Shown one piece after another: positions 16,308 to 24,026 of a stretch of DNA of 64,000 nucleotides. The stretch is from JAJTCH01 sp040386195 (lineage in GTDB: Bacteria > Pseudomonadota > Alphaproteobacteria > Rickettsiales > UBA1997): assembly GCA_040386195.1 (NCBI GenBank), contig JAZKFV010000001.1, positions 23,011 through 87,010 on the forward strand, written 5' to 3'. How positions within the stretch are numbered: the first letter of the stretch is position 1; every line of letters begins with the position of its first letter. The position numbers were made by a program, and so were the translations under genes. The notes under the pieces are model-generated. The model was not told the DNA's origin, made no database searches, and saw only the letters and a program-made list of their open reading frames with translations.

Positions 16308-16407
16308 TGGGTTTTTAAATTGGTTTGGATTTAGGAAAATAATTTAGATTTTACTTTTAAGCAATAGCGCGCTACATTGCCGCGCCAATTCTAATCTTTA
16401 ATCACAT

Positions 16408-17496
16408 ATGCAAAAAATATTTTTTACTCTTTTAGCTTTGTCCATTTTAACTTCCTGTCAAAGCACTCACCAATCTCGCCAACAAAATTTGCAAAAAATT
16501 TGGGGCGAATATTTTGGAGAAGGGTTTAATGAAACCAAGGCAATTGAGGTTTTGGTGGCAACTAATCGCAATTCTCGCAGTGCTAATTTTGGTTGTGCAG
16601 ATGAGAATTTTGGAGTTGATGCGGATGATAAATTAAAATTTGGTGCTTGCAAAATTAATGTGCCAAAAAATCACATCACTGGCGATATTGTGCTGGGTGA
16701 TAATCGTCAATCTTCTAATGATTATTTCAAAGTTTTATCCGCCAAAAATCTTGATGAGGCAGCGTTGATTAAAAATTTAAAAAATTCTGGACGCCCAGTT
16801 TTAATTTTTGTTCACGGTTTTAATGTTAAATATAACGAGGCAGTTCTAAGAGCCGCAGGTTTGGCTTATGATTTAAAATATCAAGGCGCCATTGTTTTAT
16901 TCAGCTGGCCGTCAGGATCAAAAGGTGGATTTTTTGAAGAAAAAATGATCAACAAAACTTACGACCAAAACCTTGCCAACGCTAAAAAATCAGTTGATGC
17001 GTTGCAAAACTTTTTACTCAAATTACACCAAAACGACATTGAAGTAAATTTGGTGGTGCATTCAATGGGGCACCAAGTGGTTTTGCCGGCTTTGGCAAAA
17101 CTTAATCAACAAAAACCAAATACAATTTTTATTAATCATTTGATTTTAAACGCGCCAGATTTTGAAGTTGCTGAGTTTAAAAACCTCACCAAAAATTTAA
17201 AACAAATCAGCCAGAACACTACGCTTTATTGCTCTTACAACGACAAAGCCATGAGCGCTTCTAAAACTTTAAACAGCAATGAACGACTCGGCGCTTGCAC
17301 TTTTTCGGAAGATTTTGACACCATAAATGTTAGTGCGGTTGATGATTCAACATTTGGGTTAGGGCACGGCTATTATTCTTCGCGCGCCATTTTGACTGAT
17401 GTGTTTCAAAACCTAATCGGCATTCCCGCTGATCGCAGATTGTTTATTATCAAGAGCGAGCCAAACAGCACTGAGAAATATTTGCTCAGAAAGTAG
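16408..17496 (+). CDS. Lipoprotein alpha/beta hydrolase (DUF900 family)
   Basis: A 362-residue predicted lipoprotein: the signal peptide ends in the lipobox LTSC with Cys17. The DUF900 pattern follows: VLVATNRNS, VNVP-like VPKNH, VLIFVHGFNVKYNEAV, IVLFSWPSGS, and the nucleophile elbow VVHSMGHQ with Ser219. A C-terminal His (HGYY region) would complete the triad. Members are esterase/lipase-like envelope proteins of unknown substrate. It is convergent with ftsI, with a 62-base gap and no strong terminator. Confidence 0.85.
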   Translation: MQKIFFTLLALSILTSCQSTHQSRQQNLQKIWGEYFGEGFNETKAIEVLVATNRNSRSANFGCADENFGVDADDKLKFGACKINVPKNHITGDIVLGDNRQSSNDYFKVLSAKNLDEAALIKNLKNSGRPVLIFVHGFNVKYNEAVLRAAGLAYDLKYQGAIVLFSWPSGSKGGFFEEKMINKTYDQNLANAKKSVDALQNFLLKLHQNDIEVNLVVHSMGHQVVLPALAKLNQQKPNTIFINHLILNAPDFEVAEFKNLTKNLKQISQNTTLYCSYNDKAMSASKTLNSNERLGACTFSEDFDTINVSAVDDSTFGLGHGYYSSRAILTDVFQNLIGIPADRRLFIIKSEPNSTEKYLLRK

Positions 17497-17558
17497 TGAT
17501 GATTGCTTTACTCAGGAAAAATGTAGCTAAAAATATTCACAATCAAAAACAACAATTT

Positions 17559-19151
17559 TTAATCCGTCACCGTCTCAACCCCAACTTTAGGCTGCTCCAC
17601 GCTCTGAGGCTTGATCCCCAAAATTGGCGCAATGCCTTGAATCACTTTGCCGGCAACCGGCGCGGCAACCATTCCGCCAGTGTTGAAGCTATAATTCGGG
17701 CGATCAAAAGACACAAAAATTAAATATTTAGGTTTGGAAGTTGGAAACACCGCCACAAAAGAAGCCATGGTTTTAGACTCGCTATATTTTCCAAACTCAG
17801 CTCTCTCGGCAGTTCCGGTTTTGCCGCCAACTTCATAACCAACAATATCGGCATTTTTTCCAGTGCCAGTCAGCACCACATTTCTAAGCATTTGACGCAT
17901 TGTTTCAGAAGTTGAGGGCTTAATAATTCTGCGCCCGCTGGGCTCTTTTTCTAATTTGATAAAAGATGGTTGATGCAAAATTCCGCCATTAACAATTCCC
18001 GAAACTGCGGTCGCCATATGGAGCGGCGTGACAGCAATTCCGTGTCCGTAAGCGATGGTGTAAAGATTAATTTCGCGCCAAATTTTAGGATAGATTGGTT
18101 TGCTAAGCGCAGGAAAATCGCTGTCAATGCGGCTTAAAAGCCCAAATTTTTCAAGCATTTCTTTTTGGCGTTTCACCCCAATTTTTTTGGCAAGCTCAAT
18201 AGTGCCAATGTTGGAAGAGTGAGAAAAAATTTCAGCAACCGTAGCATAACCTTTGATCGGATGATCATCTTTAATAGTGAAGCGCCCATATTTGACTGGA
18301 TTGGTCACATCAAAACTGTCAGTCATTTTCACCAAATTATCTTCAAATGCCATCGTATTAGTGAAGATTTTGAAGATCGAACCAAGCTCATAAACCCCAT
18401 AAGTGGCGCGGTTGAAACGCTCATTGTGGCTGGCTTCCATTTGTCGATTTGGATCAAAATTGGGCTGGCTGGCAACCGCCAAAACTTCGCCATTAGTCAC
18501 ATCCATAATCAACCCCGAAGCCGCCATCGCCTTATATTTTTCAATGCCGCGCGCCAATTCATCGCTCAAAACATCTTGCAATCTCACATCCATCGCCAGC
18601 TGCAAATCTTTGCCGGCGCGTAGTGATTTATCATAAGCCATCTCCGCGCCCGCCAAGCCTTTGCGGTCTAAATCCACATAGCCAACAATATGCGCCAAGA
18701 TTGATTTTTGCGGATAAATGCGCACCAAATCATCATCAAAAATCAACCCCGCCATTTTTAAAGATTGCACCGCTTCCTCTTCTTTTGGAGTCACGCCGCG
18801 CTTGACTAAAAGCCAATTATGATCTTTTTTGGAAGAGATTTTTTTGATAATATCCTGATATTTTAACTCAGGAAAAATTCCAACTAATTCTTTAGCGATA
18901 AGATCCGGCTTTTTAACCAAAACCGTGCTAATATAAAGCGATTTCGCCTTCAAATCCGTCGCCACAATCACCCCATTACGATCAATAATATTCGCCCGCT
19001 TGCGGTTTTTATTCGGATCATAAAATTTATTAACAAAAACCTTATCACCCGAAGCCACCACAATAACCAAACGACAAGCCACCCCAAAAAAAGCCAACAC
19101 CAAACAAAAATACAAAAACCTAACCCGCCCTTTGCCTAGCTCGTTGTTCAT
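17559..19151 (-). CDS. ftsI: Peptidoglycan D,D-transpeptidase FtsI (PBP3)
   Basis: A 530-residue class B penicillin-binding protein that crosslinks septal peptidoglycan with FtsW. It has one N-terminal membrane anchor (FLYFCLVLAFFGVACRLVIV), a pedestal region, then the transpeptidase domain with active-site SIFK near residue 256, SSN near 312 and KTGT near 440. I chose the ATG at 19151, one base after the thiC stop, rather than the longer frame that overlaps thiC. The classical division/cell-wall cluster is not around it; the pairing with thiC suggests translational coupling after a rearrangement. Confidence 0.9.
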   Translation of the reverse strand: MNNELGKGRVRFLYFCLVLAFFGVACRLVIVVASGDKVFVNKFYDPNKNRKRANIIDRNGVIVATDLKAKSLYISTVLVKKPDLIAKELVGIFPELKYQDIIKKISSKKDHNWLLVKRGVTPKEEEAVQSLKMAGLIFDDDLVRIYPQKSILAHIVGYVDLDRKGLAGAEMAYDKSLRAGKDLQLAMDVRLQDVLSDELARGIEKYKAMAASGLIMDVTNGEVLAVASQPNFDPNRQMEASHNERFNRATYGVYELGSIFKIFTNTMAFEDNLVKMTDSFDVTNPVKYGRFTIKDDHPIKGYATVAEIFSHSSNIGTIELAKKIGVKRQKEMLEKFGLLSRIDSDFPALSKPIYPKIWREINLYTIAYGHGIAVTPLHMATAVSGIVNGGILHQPSFIKLEKEPSGRRIIKPSTSETMRQMLRNVVLTGTGKNADIVGYEVGGKTGTAERAEFGKYSESKTMASFVAVFPTSKPKYLIFVSFDRPNYSFNTGGMVAAPVAGKVIQGIAPILGIKPQSVEQPKVGVETVTD

Positions 19152-19152
19152 A

Positions 19153-21021
19153 TTATTTATCTTGTTTTTCGATATAAACCTCTCCACCCATTTCCTTAAA
19201 CTTCTCACTCATCTCTTGCATCCCCGCTTCCGCCTTTTGCTTCGCCGCATATTCCCGCACATCACCAGTAATTTTCATCGAACAAAATTTAGGCCCGCAC
19301 ATTGAACAAAAATGCGCAACTTTGGCACCTTCAGCTGGCAAGGTTTCATCGTGGAAAGCTTTGGCAGTATAAGGATCAAGCGACAAATTAAATTGATCTT
19401 CCCAGCGAAATTCAAAACGCGCTTTGGATAATTCGTCATCCCAAGCTTTGGCAGTTTTATTTCCCTTCGCCAAATCCGCAGCGTGAGCGGCAATTTTGTA
19501 GGTAATTACTCCAGTTTTAACATCGTCTTTATTAGGCAAACCCAAATGTTCTTTAGGCGTCACATAACAAAGCATTGCAGTGCCAAACCAGCCAATCATT
19601 GCTGCGCCAATGGCGGAAGTGATGTGGTCGTAGCCCGGTGCAATATCAGTGGTCAAGGGCCCGAGCGTATAGAACGGCGCTTCATGGCACCAATCTAATT
19701 GTTTATCCATATTTTCTTTAATCAAATGCATCGGCACGTGGCCTGGGCCTTCAATCATAACTTGGCAATCATGCTGCCAAGCAATTTTAGTTAATTCACC
19801 TAAAGTTTTTAATTCACCCAATTGCGCCTCATCGTTGGCATCAGCAATTGAGCCAGGGCGCAGCCCATCACCCAAAGAAAATGCCACATCATATTTATTC
19901 ATAATCTCGCAAATTTCTTCAAAATGGGTGTAGAGAAAATTTTCTTTATGATGCGACAAACACCATTTTGCCATAATCGCACCGCCTCTGGAGACAATGC
20001 CAGTCAAGCGATTCGCCGTGAGTGGCACATAACGCAAAAGAACACCGGCGTGAATGGTAAAATAATCAACACCTTGTTCAGCCTGCTCAATCAAGGTGTC
20101 GCGATAAATTTCCCAAGTCAAATCTTCCGCCACCCCACCAACTTTTTCTAAAGCTTGGTAGATTGGAACCGTGCCAACCGGCACCGGACAATTGCGAATA
20201 ATCCATTCGCGAATATTGTGAATATTTTTTCCAGTCGATAAATCCATCAAAGTGTCGCCACCAAATCGCACCGACCAAATCATTTTTTCAACCTCTTCTT
20301 CAACACCGGAAAATATGGCGGAATTGCCAATATTAGTATTAATTTTCACCAAAAAATTGCGCCCAATAATCATTGGCTCAGATTCCGGATGATTAATATT
20401 ATTAGGAATAATCGCCCGCCCTTTAGCAATCTCATCACGCACAAATTCCGCCGTAATAAATTCCGGAATCTGCGCCCCAAAAGTTTCACCTTTATAGTTA
20501 TTAATCGCGCTGTAGCGCAGCGCAAGCGGACGACCCATATTTTCCCGCACCGCAACATATTCCATTTCTTTAGTAATAATTCCTGCACGCGCATAAGCGA
20601 TTTGCGTTGGCTTTTTGCCAGCTTTGGCGCGCAGTGGTTTAAAGTTGGACAAATCAAACTCCGGCACCGAAGATTTGGCACCTTTAATAAAAATTCCATT
20701 ATCTTCCGGCTTAACATCTCTTCCCGAATAATCCTCAACATCGCCGCGCTCTTTGATCCAAGCTTCTCTAAGTTTTGGCAAACCTTTATTCAAATCAATC
20801 GCCGCACAAACCGCATCATCGGTATAAACCCCAGAAGTGTCATAAACATCAAAAAATTTATTATCCGATTTTGCAGTCAAATTAATTCGGCGCATCGCAA
20901 CTTTAACATCCGAAAATCTCTCACTTGCAACATAAATTTTATTAGAAGCGGGCAGGGCGCCAAGAGTCAAACCTTGGGTTAAATTTTTATTATTAAGTTT
21001 ATTCAATTTATCATTAAGCAT
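19153..21021 (-). CDS. thiC: Phosphomethylpyrimidine synthase ThiC
   Basis: A 622-residue radical SAM enzyme converting 5-aminoimidazole ribotide to the thiamine pyrimidine HMP-P. The C-terminal cluster motif CSMCGPKFC (near residues 571-579) binds the 4Fe-4S cluster. Core motifs such as GDTLMDLSTG, RNCPVPVGTVPIYQAL, FTIHAGVLLRY and EGPGHVPMHLI are intact. No other thiamine gene is in the window, and I see no TPP riboswitch in the 230-base leader, which is unusual for thiC. It is cotranscribed with ftsI. Confidence 0.95.
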   Translation of the reverse strand: MLNDKLNKLNNKNLTQGLTLGALPASNKIYVASERFSDVKVAMRRINLTAKSDNKFFDVYDTSGVYTDDAVCAAIDLNKGLPKLREAWIKERGDVEDYSGRDVKPEDNGIFIKGAKSSVPEFDLSNFKPLRAKAGKKPTQIAYARAGIITKEMEYVAVRENMGRPLALRYSAINNYKGETFGAQIPEFITAEFVRDEIAKGRAIIPNNINHPESEPMIIGRNFLVKINTNIGNSAIFSGVEEEVEKMIWSVRFGGDTLMDLSTGKNIHNIREWIIRNCPVPVGTVPIYQALEKVGGVAEDLTWEIYRDTLIEQAEQGVDYFTIHAGVLLRYVPLTANRLTGIVSRGGAIMAKWCLSHHKENFLYTHFEEICEIMNKYDVAFSLGDGLRPGSIADANDEAQLGELKTLGELTKIAWQHDCQVMIEGPGHVPMHLIKENMDKQLDWCHEAPFYTLGPLTTDIAPGYDHITSAIGAAMIGWFGTAMLCYVTPKEHLGLPNKDDVKTGVITYKIAAHAADLAKGNKTAKAWDDELSKARFEFRWEDQFNLSLDPYTAKAFHDETLPAEGAKVAHFCSMCGPKFCSMKITGDVREYAAKQKAEAGMQEMSEKFKEMGGEVYIEKQDK

Positions 21022-21074
21022 TTTTTGTAATTCAATTTTGTTAGTTAAAGCCTCATAAAAAAATATTAAAAAAC

Positions 21075-21098
21075 ATCTATGCTATCGTGGGCATAGAT
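21075..21098. terminator. Bidirectional terminator-like hairpin upstream of thiC
   Basis: Perfect 8-base arms ATCTATGC/GCATAGAT enclose an 8-base loop. Reading the minus strand, the stem is followed by GTTTTTTAATATTTTTTT; reading the plus strand by TAATTTTTTTT. It lies about 55 bases before the thiC start, so it may insulate thiC or act as an attenuator. Confidence 0.65.
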
Positions 21099-21254
21099 TA
21101 ATTTTTTTTCTATCCAGCAAAATCAAGGCTTTTAAAGATTATACTTTTCAAAGAATTTCGTAAAATCTAACTTTACCAAATTTATTTCTTTATTTATCCC
21201 AAGCCGAGCGCTAAGAATATAACCACTACTCATAATATTTAAAACAACTTATTT

Positions 21255-22055
21255 ATGAAAAACACTCTCACCCAAAAACAATACACCAAACTTCTATCCG
21301 ACATCGCAAATCTCAAACAAACCGCCACCACCCAGTCCAATCAACAGCTCATTCAAACCTATTGGCAAATTGGCAAACGAATCAATCAAGAGCAACTCTC
21401 CCAAAATGCCAATTATCACAATTCAATAATCCGCAATCTCTCTAAAGATTTAACAATGGATCAAAGTGGCTTAAGCCGCTGCGTTACTCTTTTTGATCTT
21501 TATAAAACCCCACCCAAAAACAAAATATTAAGTTGGTCGCATTATAAAAGTTTAATCACCATCAAAGACAAAACCCTGCGCGACCAGCTAGAAAAACAAG
21601 CCATTCAAGAACAATTGGGCAAAAACCAACTCATCTCAATTATAAAACAAACCACCCAAACCAAAGACCCAAAACAAAAAACTATCCTCAAACGCCCAAC
21701 CGAGCCAACCTATCTTTACAAAGCTAAAATAATTGATGTTATCGACGGCGACACCCTCAATCTCTATATCGATTTAGGTTTTCAAATTCACAAAGAACAA
21801 CGCATCCGCCTCGCCAACCTAGATTGCCCAGAACTAAACACCCCAGAAGGCAAAAAATCCCACCAATTTGTACAAAATAAACTAGCCAAAGTAAGCTTCA
21901 TAATGATCCAAACCCGCAAAGCCGACATCTACGGCCGCTACATCGCCCACATTTTCTACGACCCTTCAAACAAAAAAACCGACGCCGAAATTTTTGAAAA
22001 CGGAATTTACCTAAATGAAGAAATTTTGCAGGCTAGTTTGGCGGTAGAGTTATAA
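21255..22055 (+). CDS. DUF1016-N domain fused to SNase-like nuclease
   Basis: A 266-residue two-domain protein. Residues about 5-130 resemble the DUF1016/YhcG N-terminal domain (LLSDIANLKQT, LIQTYWQIGKRI, IIRNLSKDL, MDQSGLSRCVTLFDLY). Residues about 152-260 are a staphylococcal-nuclease fold: AKIIDVIDGDTLNLYID, RIRLANLDCPEL, ADIYGRYIAHIFYD, GIYLNEEILQASLA. The catalytic Arg/Glu/Arg positions are present in IRLANLDCPEL and YGR. YhcG-type proteins normally carry a PD-(D/E)xK domain instead. There is no signal peptide, so it should act inside the cell. It is likely a defence or mobile-element nuclease. Confidence 0.75.
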   Translation: MKNTLTQKQYTKLLSDIANLKQTATTQSNQQLIQTYWQIGKRINQEQLSQNANYHNSIIRNLSKDLTMDQSGLSRCVTLFDLYKTPPKNKILSWSHYKSLITIKDKTLRDQLEKQAIQEQLGKNQLISIIKQTTQTKDPKQKTILKRPTEPTYLYKAKIIDVIDGDTLNLYIDLGFQIHKEQRIRLANLDCPELNTPEGKKSHQFVQNKLAKVSFIMIQTRKADIYGRYIAHIFYDPSNKKTDAEIFENGIYLNEEILQASLAVEL

Positions 22056-22375
22056 ATTAGAAATTTACCATCCTGAGCCACGCTACAATCCCAAACCACA
22101 TCCTGCGCCACACCATCCTACCCCACATTGTCATCCTGAGCGCAGCGAAGGATCTCATCAGACGCACCGTGAACCCAAACCAAACTCACCTCACAAGATC
22201 CTTCACTTTACTCAAGGACAACATTTCACCTCATCAATTACCGTCGGTTTTAACCGACGGATAAAAATTCAAAAGCAGAAGGGCTTTAGCTCAACATCAA
22301 AAAAATTCATTTCCAAATTGTTTTTTTAACCAATTTCCATAACATCAAAAAATCTTCAACTAAAACATATAACCA
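22056..22375. repeat. 320-bp intergenic region with degenerate family-B palindrome and a 20-bp hairpin
   Basis: No gene is seen. At 22129-22233 is a decayed copy of the GTCATCCTGAGCGCAGCGAAGGATCT palindrome found at 45184 and 63938: the left arm is good, the right arm degenerate. At 22241-22260 is CCGTCGGTTTTAACCGACGG, with 9-base arms around a 2-base loop, followed by a GGGCTTTAGCTC segment. Both look like mobile palindromic repeats. Confidence 0.75.
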
Positions 22376-23260
22376 ATGAAAACCTCCCTAAACCACCTAC
22401 CCAAACTAAAGCAACAAGAGCTAGAAAAAATCGCCACAACCATTCAAGAAAATTGCACCGACACCCAAAAAATAATTCTCTTTGGCTCATACGCCAGAGG
22501 CGATTACAAAGAAGCTAAAGATCTAAAACCCGATAGAAAAACTGGGCATATTTCGGATTATGATATTTTAGTAGTAACTGAAAAAAAAGAAGTTGCACTC
22601 GATTCAATGCTCTGGAAAAAAATATCTGATCATTGCCGCAATCTAAAATTAAGCGCCGATCCCAGAATTATCACTCACGATATTGAAGCTTTAAACATCA
22701 AACTCGCCGAAGCTCAATATTTTTATTCTGATATTAAAAAAGAAGGAGTTTTGCTTTTTGATTCCAAAAAATTTCAACTTGCCGATCAAAGAGATTTAAC
22801 TGCAAAGGAAGAACAGAGAATTGCGCAGGATGAGTTTAATCATTGGTTTGACAGGGCGACAGGGTTTTATGAATATTTTGAAATTGGCTTTGCAAAAATT
22901 GATATTGGTGGAAAAGAAGATAATGGTTTGATAGCCTTTTTTCTTCACCAAGCCGCAGAATCAGCCTATAAAACCATTCACCTCGTTTTCACCAACTATA
23001 ATCCTAACGAACATTTTCTTGCCGCTCTTAGTTTGGAATTAGAAGAATTTTGTCCCCAACTAAAAAATCTTTTTCCTCAAAACACTGACCAAGAAGAAGG
23101 GCGTTTTAAGCTCTTAGAATACGCCTATATTGGCGGCAGATACGATCCGGAGTTTTGTATTTCCAAAGAAGATTTGGAAATTTTAGCAAAGGAAGTAAAA
23201 ATTCTGTTGGATCTCACTCAAAAAATTTGTGCAGAGAAGATTCGCAGTTTTATTGTTTAA
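22376..23260 (+). CDS. Nucleotidyltransferase (MNT)-HEPN fusion protein
   Basis: A 294-residue fusion. The N-terminal part is a minimal nucleotidyltransferase: ILFGSYARGDY near residue 34 and SDYDILVVTEK near 61, giving the GSxARG and DxD-type metal motifs. The C-terminal part (about 150-290) is a HEPN domain of the kind with FFLHQAAESAYKTIHLVF and LEYAYIGGRYDPEF. Separate MNT and HEPN proteins form antitoxin-toxin pairs in which the transferase modifies and silences the HEPN RNase; here both are in one chain. A copy of its C-terminal 34 codons recurs at 23922-24026. Confidence 0.85.
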   Translation: MKTSLNHLPKLKQQELEKIATTIQENCTDTQKIILFGSYARGDYKEAKDLKPDRKTGHISDYDILVVTEKKEVALDSMLWKKISDHCRNLKLSADPRIITHDIEALNIKLAEAQYFYSDIKKEGVLLFDSKKFQLADQRDLTAKEEQRIAQDEFNHWFDRATGFYEYFEIGFAKIDIGGKEDNGLIAFFLHQAAESAYKTIHLVFTNYNPNEHFLAALSLELEEFCPQLKNLFPQNTDQEEGRFKLLEYAYIGGRYDPEFCISKEDLEILAKEVKILLDLTQKICAEKIRSFIV

Positions 23261-23287
23261 CTAATACCAAAAAATATTCAAAAAACC

Positions 23288-23932
23288 ATGAATAAAAACC
23301 AAAAAATTACAGTGGTTGGCACCCAAATTTCCTTAGTCTCAAACCATCAAAAAGACTATATATCACTGACTGACATTGCTAAATATAAAGACAATGAAAG
23401 AAGCGATTATATCATTCAAAACTGGATGAGAAATCGTAGTGCCATTGAATTTAATGGGCTTTGGGAAAAGCTTTATAATCCAAATTTTAATTCCATCGAA
23501 TTCGATGGAATTAAAAATATGTCAGGTTTAAATAGTTTTTCCCTCACTCCAAAAAGATGGGTAGAATCTACAAATGCCATTGGAATATTTACCAAAACCG
23601 GTCGTTATGGCAGTGGAACTTTTGCTCATCGTGATATTGCTTTTGAGTTTGCCTCATGGATGTCGGCAGAATTTAAGTTTTATTTGATTACTGAATTCCA
23701 ACGCCTCAAAGAAAACGAAACCAAATCTCTCAATTTGGAATGGAACCTGCAACGCACTTTATCCAAAATCAATTATCAAATTCACACTGACGCCATCAAA
23801 GAAACCCTAATTCCCCCAACTTTATCTAAAAAACAAATCTCAACAATTTACGCAAATGAAGCCGACCTCTTAAATGTTGCTTTATTCGGCAAAACTGCTG
23901 CAGAATTTAAAAAAGAAACTCCAAATTTCTAA
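23288..23932 (+). CDS. KilA-N domain protein
   Basis: A 214-residue protein with an N-terminal KilA-N DNA-binding domain, typical of phages and large DNA viruses: ISLTDIAKYKDNERSDYIIQNWMRNR, then GLWEKLYNPNFNSIEFDG, and TGRYGSGTFAHRDIAFEFASWMSAEFKFYLI (to about residue 138). The C-terminal part is helical (QRTLSKINYQIHTDAIKETLI). It starts 27 bases after the MNT-HEPN gene and probably shares its transcript. Its 3' end runs straight into a fragment of a second MNT-HEPN gene, so the original C-terminus may have been lost. Confidence 0.85.
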   Translation: MNKNQKITVVGTQISLVSNHQKDYISLTDIAKYKDNERSDYIIQNWMRNRSAIEFNGLWEKLYNPNFNSIEFDGIKNMSGLNSFSLTPKRWVESTNAIGIFTKTGRYGSGTFAHRDIAFEFASWMSAEFKFYLITEFQRLKENETKSLNLEWNLQRTLSKINYQIHTDAIKETLIPPTLSKKQISTIYANEADLLNVALFGKTAAEFKKETPNF

Positions 23933-24026
23933 AGAAGATTTAGAAATTTTGGAAAAGGATGTAAAAATTCTGCTCGATTTAACCCGGAAAATTTGTGAGG
24001 AAAAAATTAATGGTTTTGTCCAATGA
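23922..24026 (+). pseudogene. Duplicated C-terminal fragment of an MNT-HEPN gene
   Basis: In a frame shifted relative to the KilA-N gene this reads QISKEDLEILEKDVKILL, then DLTRKICEEKINGFVQ and a stop, closely matching the end of the MNT-HEPN product (ISKEDLEILAKEVKILLDL). The match begins at the KilA-N stop, showing that a second, diverged MNT-HEPN gene once stood here and was cut by recombination. Confidence 0.8.

Noticed and set aside
18165..18623. A 152-codon plus-strand frame
   Set aside because: Antisense shadow of the ftsI transpeptidase domain.
20389..20982. A 197-codon plus-strand frame
   Set aside because: Lies fully inside thiC on the other strand; its composition is that of a shadow frame.
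21022..21254. Possible TPP riboswitch before thiC
   Set aside because: Neither the CTGAGA nor the ACCTGAT-type conserved elements are visible on the minus strand; only a short terminator-like hairpin is present.
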